A DNA stretch of 58,301 bases from Xanthobacteraceae bacterium (lineage in GTDB: Bacteria; Pseudomonadota; Alphaproteobacteria; Rhizobiales; Xanthobacteraceae): positions 1 through 58,301 of the forward strand of contig JARLIY010000082.1 of assembly GCA_031291475.1 (NCBI GenBank), written 5' to 3'. The notes under the pieces are model-generated. The model made no database searches, was not told where the DNA came from, and saw only the letters and a list, made by a program, of their open reading frames with translations. A program made the position numbers and the translations under genes. The stretch's first letter is position 1, and the number at the start of each line of letters is the position of its first letter. Shown here in pieces: positions 1 to 8,591 of the stretch.

Positions 1-205
1 ATTGGGACCCGATCCGCGCAAAGCATTATGGCCAGCGGCCACACCGGCCGCACAAACAGGCCGGACACATGACCGCACCCGACCAATGCTGCGGCAACGT
101 CAGAAAGTTCTTGCCAAGGCGCCGTCCACACATGACCCAAAACAGTCGTCCGGCGTATTCGTGGAGACAGTTGCCGGTAGTTATTGCGACTGTTAGGTTT
201 TGGAT

Positions 206-1408
206 ATGGCAACGGACCCCATCCTCATTGTGGGTGGTGGACTTGGTGGGCTGACGACGGCACTGGCGCTGTCACGCTGGGGGCTTACTGCGCGCGTGCT
301 CGAAGGCGCGCCAGAGTTTGGCGCCATCGGTTACGGCATCCAGTTCGGCCCGAACGTCTTTCACGTCTTCGACCGCCTCGGCTTGATGGATCGGGTTCTT
401 GCGGTTTCAGATTCGCCGGCCGCCGTGCTGATGTGGGACGCGCTCGATGGCAAGGAGCTGGTGCGCATTCCGACCGGCGCATCGTTTCGCGCCCGCTTCA
501 AATATCCCTACATCATCGTCCATCGCATCGATCTGCATAACGTTCTGCTCGACGCTTGCCGGCGCAGCGATGCGATCGAGCTTGTCGCCGATGCGATGGT
601 GACCGGCTTCCAGGATCGCGGCGACGGCGTTGCGGTGACGACGGCGGACGGCCGCACGTTTTTCGGCCCGGCACTGGTTGCCGCGGACGGTATTCGTTCG
701 CTGTTCCGGCAAAAACTTATCGGCGACAGCGAGCGTCCCGTCGGGTATGTAGCGCTTCGCACCATTGTGCCGATGGCTGACGTCAAAGCCGATGTTCCGC
801 GCGACAGCGTCGTGCTGTGGGGCGGACCGGGCTGCCACATCGTCCACTATCCGCTGCGTCACGGTACGGAGTTCAACATTGTTGCCGTGTTCCGCACCTC
901 GACCTACGCCGAAAAAGGCGAAGCGGCGTCCTACCGCGCCGAGCTTGAACAAACCTACGCCAATTTGCATCCGGCGATGCGCGCTCTGATCGGCATGATG
1001 GACTTTCGCTGGCGACGCTCGGTGGGCGACCGCGACCCAGTACGGCATTGGCACCACGGCCGCATCGTCCTCCTCGGCGATGCCGCCCACGCACCGCTGC
1101 AATCGCTGGCGCAGGGCGCCGGCATGGCGATTGAGGACGGGCTGTGCCTTAGCGAACTGATCCATGCAGCGAACGACGACTTCCCGACCGCGTTCCGCCG
1201 CTTCGAGACGCTTCGGCTTACGCGAACAGCACGCGTGCAGCTCGAATCCCGCGCTATCTGGGATTGGTTGCTTCACGCCGAGGGGGTTGCAAGCGATGTG
1301 CGTAACGCGACCGTGGCCAATTGGGACGAGGCCCACTTGTTCGACTGCCTGTCGTGGCTTTATGACGGCGTCCCCTCGCCGACAAAATTTAAGCCAATGA
1401 ACGGCTAA
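206..1408 (+). CDS. FAD-dependent aromatic-ring monooxygenase
   Basis: This 400-residue protein belongs to the class A flavoprotein monooxygenases (3-hydroxybenzoate 6-hydroxylase, salicylate hydroxylase and 6-hydroxynicotinate monooxygenase relatives), which use NAD(P)H and O2 to hydroxylate a phenolic or pyridine ring in the cytoplasm. The dinucleotide motif GGGLGG lies at residues 10-15, a DG motif (ADGIRS) near 158, and the FAD-ribityl motif GDAAHAP near 290. I chose the ATG at 206; an in-frame TTG at 200 would add two residues. Length fits the family. No operon partner is adjacent, so the substrate is open. A role with the gentisate-type dioxygenase or NicX-like enzyme about 36-41 kb downstream is possible but only inferred. 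Confidence 0.88.
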   Translation: MATDPILIVGGGLGGLTTALALSRWGLTARVLEGAPEFGAIGYGIQFGPNVFHVFDRLGLMDRVLAVSDSPAAVLMWDALDGKELVRIPTGASFRARFKYPYIIVHRIDLHNVLLDACRRSDAIELVADAMVTGFQDRGDGVAVTTADGRTFFGPALVAADGIRSLFRQKLIGDSERPVGYVALRTIVPMADVKADVPRDSVVLWGGPGCHIVHYPLRHGTEFNIVAVFRTSTYAEKGEAASYRAELEQTYANLHPAMRALIGMMDFRWRRSVGDRDPVRHWHHGRIVLLGDAAHAPLQSLAQGAGMAIEDGLCLSELIHAANDDFPTAFRRFETLRLTRTARVQLESRAIWDWLLHAEGVASDVRNATVANWDEAHLFDCLSWLYDGVPSPTKFKPMNG

Positions 1409-1680
1409 GCGGATCTCCAACCACTTCCGGTAATGGCCGAAGCATCGGCCCTTAGCGGCCAATCGGCAATGTCCGCTATTACCGTTGCTATCGGAGGGAA
1501 AGCAGACGTGACGCGGACATCGCCAAACAGGCGTTCTTGACCCAACTCGGACATGTACGGATGCACACAGTCCGTAAGGGCCAACGCCGTTCAGGTCCCG
1601 ACGCAAATCTCAGTTTGTGATCAAAATTGCTCAGATTGCGTTTTTCGGCTGAAACAGTCTGTAGCCGAGGGGTCTCGTGA

Positions 1681-1854
1681 ATGGAGACCAATATGGAGGA
1701 GTTCGTCCGAAGGCAGAACGTTGAGCGCTACCGGCGTCTTATTGAGTGCGTGAGAGAGGACGGGAGCGTGACCAAGGAGACGAAGCGGCAGACAATTTTG
1801 AATCTGCTTGCGGAAGAGCAGCAAAGGCAAAAAGGCGCGGGCGATCGAATTTAA
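1681..1854 (+). CDS. Small conserved rhizobial protein, 57 aa
   Basis: A short ORF encodes 57 residues beginning METNMEEFVRRQN and containing ERYRRLIE and a charged C-terminal part, ILNLLAEEQQRQK. Short helical proteins of the form MEEFVRRQN-x-YRRLL are, from memory, common in Bradyrhizobium-type genomes, usually as uncharacterised ORFs. The second in-frame ATG at 1693 may be the true start because it matches the usual N-terminus of that group. The sequence predicts a soluble, highly charged helix with no signal peptide. The function is unknown. Its 3' end overlaps the longest reading of the next ORF, which is one reason I start that gene later. Confidence 0.55.
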   Translation: METNMEEFVRRQNVERYRRLIECVREDGSVTKETKRQTILNLLAEEQQRQKGAGDRI

Positions 1855-1897
1855 TCACCTTCTTTGGGAAGAAATTCGTTCGCCGCTTGTTACACGG

Positions 1898-2239
1898 ATG
1901 GTTATGATTACTTGCAGCCCGTATTTATTAAGGCCTATCCGAACCCTTCGGCAGGCTTGTATTGATATCTCGGCATCGCATCCAGAACTGATAGCTCCTA
2001 GAATTGATCTGTACGCCAATGTCGAGAAGTATGCAGAGTGCGACTACGCCCTCGCTATCAAAAACAAGGGCCGTCCACCCAAACCGTGGCGATGGGAAAT
2101 TTACACGGCCGGGAAGAGCAAACCGGTGCAGAAATCTGAATTTTTCGAGACGATGTCTGAAGCTACCCGAACAGGCAAGGCGGCATTGGCAAAACTCCAG
2201 CCCAAGCGAGTCACCCTCAGCACCTCCACGGCAAACTAA
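1898..2239 (+). CDS. Conserved hypothetical protein
   Basis: This is a small protein of up to 113 residues. Its C-terminal half (AECDYALAIKNKGRPPKPWRWEIYTAGKSKP, broken here as CDYALAIKNKGRPPKPWRWE then IYTAGKSKP) resembles short rhizobial hypothetical proteins rich in PPKPWRWEIY. The N-terminal half matches nothing I know, and no good ribosome binding site marks the start; ATG 1898 and ATG 1904 are both in frame. The gene could be an N-terminally altered copy fused to unrelated upstream sequence. No catalytic motif is visible and no function can be assigned. Confidence 0.42.
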   Translation: MVMITCSPYLLRPIRTLRQACIDISASHPELIAPRIDLYANVEKYAECDYALAIKNKGRPPKPWRWEIYTAGKSKPVQKSEFFETMSEATRTGKAALAKLQPKRVTLSTSTAN

Positions 2240-2492
2240 ATTATCGACGCATCCTTGTGCTTTGGTCTCGGCACCTACAGATGTAAAAAAGGACAGGTAG
2301 TAGGCAGTAGCCTGGCCGAGCTGCCCACGAAACGGCGATTTGCCGAAGTTTCCGTTCAGCCACTGGCAGTACTGGTGTCATCGGCAGACACAATTCGAAT
2401 CTCAAAATTGATACTGGCTTGCTTTGCTGATGCTGTTGCGTCCGCAGGCCGGGCGTGCACGCGAATAAGTGCAAGATGCCCTTCGATATTTT

Positions 2493-2518
2493 CTTTAACC
2501 CCTATCTTTAACCCCTAT
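2493..2518 (+). repeat. Tandem 13 bp repeat in hsp20 leader
   Basis: CTTTAACCCCTAT occurs twice head to tail immediately before the GGAG ribosome binding site of the Hsp20 gene. Its place in the untranslated leader suggests a role in RNA structure or initiation, but I could not fold a convincing ROSE or fourU thermometer around it. Confidence 0.6.
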
Positions 2519-2529
2519 GGAGTGAGCAG

Positions 2530-3033
2530 ATGAATCTTCTCCCGAGACTGTGGACCACGAGCCCAGAACTAACATCAGATCCGTTTCGTGCCATGCGGCG
2601 CGAAATGGAGAATGTATTTCGCGCTTTCGATCAAACCTCCTCATCCTCCGACATTGGGGCCGGCGTGCCGGCAATCAATGTCGCGGAAACAAGGGATGCC
2701 TTCGAACTGACCGCGGAACTTCCCGGCGTGGACGAGAAAGACATTAACGTCAGCCTGGATGACAACCAGCTGGTCATTTCCGGCGAGAAAAAGGCCGAAA
2801 GCACGAAAGAAGAAAAAGACTGGCATGTCGAAGAGCGGAGCTACGGCTCATTTTATCGATCGATGTCCCTGCCATTCGAGCCGGAAGACGGAGCCGTCGA
2901 CGCTCGCTTCGACAAGGGCGTGCTGTATCTCACGATTAAGAAGCCTGCCAAGGCCATAAGGACCACCAAGACAATCAATATCAAGACGGGCGCTCTGCCG
3001 ACGACTGGCGCCGCACCGAGGAAGGCCGCTTAA
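2530..3033 (+). CDS. Hsp20/alpha-crystallin small heat shock protein
   Basis: The 167-residue product is an ATP-independent holdase that binds unfolding proteins in the cytoplasm and forms large oligomers. The N-terminal arm (residues 1-45) has the MNLLPRLW and PFRAMRREMENVF pattern of bacterial class A sHsps. The alpha-crystallin domain follows (about 46-145), with VAETRDAFELTAELPGV, the beta-strand DNQLVISGEKK, and ARFDKGVLYLTIKKPAK near its end. A C-terminal INIK supplies the I-x-I anchor. The GGAG ribosome binding site lies seven bases before ATG. A strong terminator follows the stop, so the gene is probably transcribed alone. Confidence 0.95.
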   Translation: MNLLPRLWTTSPELTSDPFRAMRREMENVFRAFDQTSSSSDIGAGVPAINVAETRDAFELTAELPGVDEKDINVSLDDNQLVISGEKKAESTKEEKDWHVEERSYGSFYRSMSLPFEPEDGAVDARFDKGVLYLTIKKPAKAIRTTKTINIKTGALPTTGAAPRKAA

Positions 3034-3102
3034 TCCTGGAAACCGTTGAAATCGGGCTGGCATGTAGCGTGAATGTGAATGTTGCGTTCCATCCCGAAGT
3101 TG

Positions 3103-3142
3103 GAAGCCCCAGCCCCAAGCTGGGGTTTTCCTTTGGGGCTTC
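3103..3142 (+). terminator. Rho-independent terminator after hsp20
   Basis: The inner hairpin pairs CCCCAGC (3107-3113) with GCTGGGG (3119-3125) and is followed by TTTTCCTTT. An alternative outer pairing joins GAAGCCCC (3103-3110) with GGGGCTTC (3135-3142). The inner stem plus U-run is a classical terminator about 75 bases after the Hsp20 stop. Confidence 0.85.
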
Positions 3143-3457
3143 AGCCGGCGGTGGCCTCTTCCCTGTTAGAACGCACGCGCGATGTCCGCTTGCGGCCATA
3201 AACCGATGCGCCTGTCGTGCCGGCGAATGTCTGGTGTTGACGGCAAACCGGACATAACCGCGAAGCCGAGGAATGTCGCCTAATGCCCCAACTCGGACCT
3301 ACTGCGCGCGCCGTAGTGTCCTTTGGGATGTACGATCAATGCGACGGGTGGTGTACTTGGCAACCAGAATCTAACGTTTAATGAAAACATCGTCCGCGTC
3401 GGGCTGAATTTCAGATTTTTCGGTACTCACTAGTAGCCGGCCTCTCGGCTGACGCAG

Positions 3458-3487
3458 AACCCCGGCCTCGTGTCGGGGTTTTTGTTT
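3458..3487 (+). terminator. Terminator with no gene; possible sRNA end
   Basis: AACCCCG (3458-3464) pairs with CGGGGTT (3474-3480) and runs into five further T residues. No ORF precedes it after the Hsp20 terminator about 320 bases upstream. A smaller GCCG/CGGC hairpin lies just before, at about 3436-3450. A hairpin plus terminator in a 559-base gene-free stretch (3034-3592) suggests the 3' end of a small RNA, although no promoter is recognisable. Confidence 0.6.
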
Positions 3488-3592
3488 GGGCACCTCAAGG
3501 ATTGAATGTCTGTTGTTGGCCCTTAGCGACAGTTAGTGCGGTGCAGCGATACTTCCGGAGTTGAGGGCTAAGCGGACATTGCGCGGTGCCAA

Positions 3593-3805
3593 TCATCGTC
3601 CCGCACCAGCAATCAGCACTGACCCATGCTGGTGAGGCCTCAGAGCTTCTTCAGCGCGGGTTAGTGCTATTCGCGCAAGAACCGGCGACGCAGCTTGCTG
3701 CTGTACTGAGACATTGCTCCCGGCTTTGGTGCTCACATAGCTGCCGACTGTAACAATCACGAGCACGCTAATTCCGAGTACGATTGACCGCCTAAACTTT
3801 ATCAC
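3593..3805 (-). CDS. Small single-pass membrane or secreted protein
   Basis: A 70-residue protein starts at GTG (3805) with a GGGAGG ribosome binding site five bases upstream. Residues 5-25 (RRSIVLGISVLVIVTVGSYV) form a positively charged then hydrophobic N-terminus that could be a signal peptide or membrane anchor. The rest is polar and has no known motif. It lies just downstream of the DUF1127 gene on the same strand, with 45 bases between. I do not recognise the family. Confidence 0.5.
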   Translation of the reverse strand: MIKFRRSIVLGISVLVIVTVGSYVSTKAGSNVSVQQQAASPVLARIALTRAEEALRPHQHGSVLIAGAGR

Positions 3806-3850
3806 GGCAACCTCCCTCGCTGGCCCAATTTCCTAAGCAGCACTCCTTGA

Positions 3851-4057
3851 TTACGGTTCCCAGAATGGCTTGCTGGTCTCGTTGAAGGCATCCATGGGTG
3901 TTAGGCCCATATCCGACAGCTCGCGCTCGTTGAACATCATCAGCTCACTGCGCGAACGGGCACGCTGGCGCCATTCGATGAACAACGCCCGAACCTCACT
4001 CCACTGCGGCAGGCGACGCGAACGCGCTACGGGGAGAGTAAGGTTCAGCATGCTCAT
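3851..4057 (-). CDS. DUF1127 (YjiS-like) small protein
   Basis: The 68-residue product carries the DUF1127 signature: W-x3-R-x-RSRSEL near residues 29-39, then MFNERELSDMGLTPMDA and the terminal KPFWEP. Such small basic proteins are abundant in alphaproteobacteria. Some bind RNA and influence phosphate or carbon metabolism, but this one has no assigned role. An ATG at 4069 is in frame, but the GGAG inside it stands six bases before the ATG at 4057, so I chose 4057, which gives the usual MSMLNLT-type N-terminus. Confidence 0.85.
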   Translation of the reverse strand: MSMLNLTLPVARSRRLPQWSEVRALFIEWRQRARSRSELMMFNERELSDMGLTPMDAFNETSKPFWEP

Positions 4058-4484
4058 GGCTCGCTCCATTTGCCCGGCGATGCTGAAGCGAAGCTACATG
4101 AGCCCCCGGCGCCACGATGTGATCAGCAACACAGTTTGCCGTGTTTTCAAGGGGGTTATTTTGCGGCGATCTCACCGGGTGGGCCGGCACAGGCGCGTCG
4201 ACGGCATCAACGAAAACGGCAATATTTTCAAATAAAATATGGCGGGCCATGGCCGACGATCAGCGGCGCACCTGCTGAGCAAAGAAGAGGCGCGGCGCAT
4301 CTCCGGCACCCGTCACCAAGCCTGCCGGACCTGCAGCGGCGGATAGTCTGAAGGCGCTTGACCCCAAACGGCCGATTAGAGAAGCGGACATTGGCCAACG
4401 CCTGATCACGAATTTCAAAATGCAGGAGAGACAGTCTCCGCCAACAGCGGCGTCAAACGATCATTATAATGAATCGGCTGGGTT
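4058..4484. other. Gene-free stretch
   Basis: No ORF with recognisable similarity, hairpin terminator or repeat could be supported here. It separates two minus-strand genes and presumably carries the promoter of the DUF1127 gene. The phrase AAGCGGACATTGGCC near 4382 recalls other intergenic copies of a GCGGACAT motif in this window. Confidence 0.5.
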
Positions 4485-5594
4485 TCACCCCTCAAGAAAA
4501 TGCCCTAATGCAGCCAGCGGCCGAATACGGTCGCAGATGATCTTAGTAGTCGCCAGCATAGGCACTGAAAGGATCGCGCCGGGAATGCCCCACATCCAGA
4601 ACCAGAAGACGAGCGAGATGATGACGAGGACGGGATTGAGGGTGAACCGTCTAGCCAGAAGCATCGGCGTCAAAGTCTCGCCTTCGAGCACATGCAATCC
4701 AACGTAGATGCCCGCAGGGAGCAGCGCCAGCCACAGCGTGTCAACGGTCAAGAGGCCAGCGAAAAGAAAGATCAACACCCCTAAAGCAGTGCCGAGTATC
4801 GGCACATAGTTCAGCAGAAGGGCTACCGTTCCCCAAAGGATCGGATCGCCCACCCCCGTGAGCGATACCGCTAGTGCCATAACAACACCCACCGCCGCGT
4901 TCATGAGCGTGATCGTGACGAGATACGCGGAGATGTCGCGCTCGATTTGCCGCGATATTTCGATGACTTGGCGTTTGCTGCTGAAGTGCGGCAGTATCGC
5001 GACAAGACGGTGCAGGAAGGTATCGCCAGACACGAGAAGGAAGAAAAGAAACAGCACCGTCGTGAAAAAGCCGCTGGCGAAGTTTCGGGTCCCAGTGAAT
5101 AGCGTCGTCAAAAAAGCGGCACCTCGTTCCGAGACAGCCCCATTTGTCGAAGGTCCCGTTGCGCCAATATCTTCCACCTGCTGCAAAAACAATTGCAGTG
5201 TTGTGATAGGAACCCGCGTAAAACTCAGCCGCTCCTCAAGCCGGGGGATGCCCTCGGGAAGCTTTGCCGCCCAGGTACGAGCCGGGCCTGAAATGGCCGT
5301 TCCCAAGCCGACGATCGTTCCGAATAGGGCAAGGATCAGCAGCAGCGCCGCGGGCAGTCGCGGTATGTGCAACCGCTCCAATGCGCGCAAGGCCGGCTGA
5401 AGCAAAAGCTTGAGAACGATCGCAAAGACCAAGGGCAACACGACCTCGCGGGCGACAAAGGCCGTCGTCAGGAGCGCAAGGACGAAGAGACCACCAATGA
5501 ATATTACTTTCGGATCTGAGGGCAGCGGAAGCTCATCCGGCTCTGCTGCCGGCGAAACGATTTTGCTCGAACCGGTGGGTACTATGTCCAACAC
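4485..5594 (-). CDS. AI-2E/PerM family transporter
   Basis: The 369-residue integral membrane protein belongs to the AI-2E transporter (PerM, YdiK, TqsA) superfamily, whose members export small molecules or act as Na+/H+ antiporters. After a polar N-terminus (1-30) come two close hydrophobic segments (about 31-65), a third near 80-105, a soluble middle (about 110-170), and at least four C-terminal segments. The conserved motif SGDTFL sits near 193, and the family-typical GDPILWGTVALLLNYVPILG near 245-265. A C-terminal NPVLVIISLVFWFWMWGIPG matches the family's last helices. The substrate cannot be told. It stands alone and is divergent from ppsA. Confidence 0.88.
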   Translation of the reverse strand: MLDIVPTGSSKIVSPAAEPDELPLPSDPKVIFIGGLFVLALLTTAFVAREVVLPLVFAIVLKLLLQPALRALERLHIPRLPAALLLILALFGTIVGLGTAISGPARTWAAKLPEGIPRLEERLSFTRVPITTLQLFLQQVEDIGATGPSTNGAVSERGAAFLTTLFTGTRNFASGFFTTVLFLFFLLVSGDTFLHRLVAILPHFSSKRQVIEISRQIERDISAYLVTITLMNAAVGVVMALAVSLTGVGDPILWGTVALLLNYVPILGTALGVLIFLFAGLLTVDTLWLALLPAGIYVGLHVLEGETLTPMLLARRFTLNPVLVIISLVFWFWMWGIPGAILSVPMLATTKIICDRIRPLAALGHFLEG

Positions 5595-5681
5595 TACATC
5601 TGTCCTGTGTGCTCACTATGCTTGAGATATCGTGTAATCAACAAGCGGCGGCTCCCTAAGCCAGAGCCGCATGGAAAAGAG

Positions 5682-5707
5682 CCCCGGCTATGACCGGATA
5701 GCCGGGG
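5682..5707. terminator. Strong hairpin in the 5595-6167 intergenic stretch
   Basis: CCCCGGCTAT (5682-5691) and ATAGCCGGGG (5698-5707) form a perfect 10-bp stem with a six-base loop. On the minus strand it is followed by CTCTTTTCC, a weak U-run; on the plus strand no U-run follows. It may end minus-strand transcription or be an attenuator upstream of the PerM-like gene. The rest of this 570-base stretch holds no supportable gene. Confidence 0.55.
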
Positions 5708-6167
5708 TCTCGTACGCGTGAACGCTACGTACACATCGGCGCTTGAAGGCGGGGGAGTGTCGGGGCGGAGGCCAAGCAAGCGCATCTTATAACTTTGGCC
5801 CGGGCATCTTGCTGAATCTGTATAGAATAGCTCACTCTTCACGGATGCGGCAAAGCTCAATGAAATGACGGACGCGCGGGTGCTCGAATTGGAGCGGCAA
5901 TTGTTGCAGCGCCATGCGCGTTGGTCGACGTCGCGATCCGCCAGCCGGCGATTCCGAACGGCATCCCGGTTTCAAAAATCCATCACCGCCGCATGATGAT
6001 GTCCACCTGATCGGCATCGGCCAAATTATCGACTGCATGCGCCGGACCTACTTCTCGATGGCCGCGGTTTCACCGTGCCGCATTCGACGCAACGTTTAAA
6101 AGGCCGACGTGCTAATGTGATCAATACGCTTTTCTCCTGAGCAACAACGTCGTCCAAGGAGCGCCCA

Positions 6168-8591
6168 ATGATTCCGCAAGCCCCTCTGGTGGTGTGGTTC
6201 GAGAAATTGGGGCGGGGAGACGTAGCCCTCGTCGGCGGGAAAAACGCCTCGCTCGGCGAGATGGTGCGCCATCTCGGAGAGCGGGGCGTGCGGGTACCGC
6301 CGGGGTTCGCTACCACGGCGCAATCTTATTGGCAGTTTGTCGACGCGAACGGACTGAGAGAAACGATGGTCGATTCGCTCGCCGCACTCGAAGCCGGCCA
6401 TGCACCGCTTGCCGAGGTTGGGGCCGCGATCCGTCGCGAATTTCTGCGTGGGACATGGCCACCGGACATCGCCGAGGCTATTGAAGCCGCGTACCAAGAA
6501 CTTTGCAGGCGCGCAGGGAAGGCGAACACCGATGTTGCCGTCCGTTCGAGCGCGACCGCCGAGGATCTGCCTGACGCGAGCTTCGCCGGACAGCAGGAGA
6601 GCTATCTTAATATTCGCGGCGAGAAGGCCCTCCTCGACGCCTGCCGGCGTTGCTATGCCTCGCTGTTTACCGACCGCGCCATCAGCTACCGGCGAGCCAA
6701 GAGATTCGATCATCTTAAAGTCGCGCTTTCGGTCGGCGTGCAAACGATGGTGCGCTCCGATCTCGGCGGGGCTGGGGTCATGTTCTCCATCGATACCGAG
6801 ACCGGCTTCGATAAGGTCGCGCTCGTCAATGCGGCGTGGGGGCTCGGAGAAAACGTCGTGCAGGGTACGGTCGATCCCGACGAATATCAGGTGTTCAAGC
6901 CGCTGCTGTCGCAGCCTTTGCTCATGCCCATCATCGAGAAAAAGCTCGGCGAAAAAGCTAAAAAGATGGTCTATGCGCAGGACGGCGATCAACCGACACG
7001 TAACGTCCCGACTTCCAAGGCGGAGCGCGCCACGTTCGTGCTGAGCGACCAGGACATCCTGGCGCTCGGCCGCTGGGCCTGCGTGATCGAGGACCATTAC
7101 GGCTACCCGATGGACATGGAGTGGGCGAAGGATGGCGAGAGCGGCGAACTGTTCATCGTGCAGGCGCGACCCGAGACGGTGCAATCGCGCAAGGAGGCGG
7201 GCGCTTTCCGATCCTATCGGATCAAGTCGAAGGGCCGAAAACTCGCGTCTGGTCTCAGCATTGGGGATGCGGTCGTATCCGGACGCACGTGCCTGATCGA
7301 CGATCCGCGCGATATCGGCCGCTTCGTCGATGGCACAATTCTCGTGACGCAAACGACCGACCCCGACTGGGTCCCGATTATGAAGCGGGCTGCGGCGATC
7401 ATCACGGATCATGGCGGACGCACCTCGCATGCGGCCATCGTCAGCCGCGAGCTCGGCCTGCCCGCCATCGTCGGGACCGGCGATGCGACGCACATTCTTC
7501 ATGACGAACAGGAAGTCACTGTGTCCTGTGCCGAGGGCGATGAAGGTTTCGTTTACGAGGGAACCGCCGATTTTGAAGTGGAAGAGCTCGATCTTGAGCA
7601 CATCCCGACAACCCGAACTAAGGTCATGCTCAACTTCGCAAACCCGGCAGCCGCCTTCCGCTGGTGGCGGATTCCCGCCGACGGTGTTGGCCTCGCGCGC
7701 ATGGAATTTGTCATCAGCAACCAAATCAAGGTGCATCCGATGGCCTTGGTCCGCTACGACACGCTCAAGGATGAGGATGCCAAGCGCGCGATTGCGGAAC
7801 TGACCCAAGGCTACGAGGATAAGACCGAGTATTTCGTCGACCGCCTGGCCCGCGGCCTCGGCCGTATTGCAGCTGCCCACTACCCAAAGCCTGTCATCGT
7901 GCGCATGAGTGACTTCAAGACCAACGAGTACGCGAATCTCGTCGGCGGCGCCGCGTTCGAGCCTAAGGAGGAGAATCCAATGCTGGGTTTCCGCGGCGCC
8001 TCGCGCTACTACTCGCCGCGTTACCGCGACGGCTTCGCGCTCGAATGTCGCGCGATCCGTCGCCTGCGCGAAGAGATGGGATTTATGAACGTGATCGTCA
8101 TGATCCCGTTCTGTCGCTCGACCAAGGAAGCGGACCGCGTACTCGTAGTCATGACCGAAAGCGGCCTGCGGCGCGGCGAGAATGGCCTTGAAGTCTACGT
8201 CATGTGCGAGATCCCATCGAACGTCATCCTGGCGAAAGCGTTTGCGGAGCGCTTCGACGGATTCTCGATCGGCAGCAATGACCTCACGCAGCTCACGCTC
8301 GGGGTCGATCGTGATTCGGAGGAATTGGCGGGGCTGTTTGACGAGCAGGATGAGGCCGTGAAGTGGATGATCGATAGTGTCATCCGCGAAGCTCACAAGT
8401 CCGGCGCCAAGATCGGCTTGTGCGGCCAGGCGCCGAGCGACCATCCCGAGTTCGCCGATTTCCTCGTTGCATGCGGCATCGATTCCATGTCCGTGAGCCC
8501 CGACAGCTTCATCGCGGTGAAGCGCAGGGTTGCCGCTGCTGAAGCCGCCATGAATGGTACTGATACGCCCAAGATTGCGCATCGCTCATGA
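6168..8591 (+). CDS. ppsA: Phosphoenolpyruvate synthase
   Basis: The enzyme converts pyruvate, ATP and water to PEP, AMP and phosphate in the cytoplasm, the entry to gluconeogenesis. The N-terminal ATP-binding domain (about 1-350) has LVGGKNASLGEM and SATAEDLPDASFAGQQESYL (near 130-147). The phosphohistidine domain carries DHGGRTSHAAIVSREL with the catalytic His near 421. The C-terminal PEP/pyruvate domain has EIPSNVILAKAFAE, GSNDLTQLTLGVDRDS and GLCGQAPSDHPEF with the catalytic Cys near 753. Its 807 residues compare with about 790 in E. coli. AAGGAG precedes the ATG by six bases. Its stop overlaps the glk start (ATGA), so the two are translationally coupled. Confidence 0.97.
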   Translation: MIPQAPLVVWFEKLGRGDVALVGGKNASLGEMVRHLGERGVRVPPGFATTAQSYWQFVDANGLRETMVDSLAALEAGHAPLAEVGAAIRREFLRGTWPPDIAEAIEAAYQELCRRAGKANTDVAVRSSATAEDLPDASFAGQQESYLNIRGEKALLDACRRCYASLFTDRAISYRRAKRFDHLKVALSVGVQTMVRSDLGGAGVMFSIDTETGFDKVALVNAAWGLGENVVQGTVDPDEYQVFKPLLSQPLLMPIIEKKLGEKAKKMVYAQDGDQPTRNVPTSKAERATFVLSDQDILALGRWACVIEDHYGYPMDMEWAKDGESGELFIVQARPETVQSRKEAGAFRSYRIKSKGRKLASGLSIGDAVVSGRTCLIDDPRDIGRFVDGTILVTQTTDPDWVPIMKRAAAIITDHGGRTSHAAIVSRELGLPAIVGTGDATHILHDEQEVTVSCAEGDEGFVYEGTADFEVEELDLEHIPTTRTKVMLNFANPAAAFRWWRIPADGVGLARMEFVISNQIKVHPMALVRYDTLKDEDAKRAIAELTQGYEDKTEYFVDRLARGLGRIAAAHYPKPVIVRMSDFKTNEYANLVGGAAFEPKEENPMLGFRGASRYYSPRYRDGFALECRAIRRLREEMGFMNVIVMIPFCRSTKEADRVLVVMTESGLRRGENGLEVYVMCEIPSNVILAKAFAERFDGFSIGSNDLTQLTLGVDRDSEELAGLFDEQDEAVKWMIDSVIREAHKSGAKIGLCGQAPSDHPEFADFLVACGIDSMSVSPDSFIAVKRRVAAAEAAMNGTDTPKIAHRS

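Noticed and set aside
2..196. Short ORFs at the left edge
   Set aside because: No ribosome binding site or similarity; the monooxygenase gene begins at 206.
5594..6167. Short ORFs on both strands before ppsA, including one starting MTDARVLELERQLL at 5865
   Set aside because: The opening looks protein-like but the frame soon turns into Arg/Ser-rich nonsense and no family is recognised.
6096..8582. An 828-codon open frame on the strand opposite ppsA
   Set aside because: It is a GC-driven mirror of the ppsA codons, has no recognisable family or ribosome binding site, and ppsA itself is certain.
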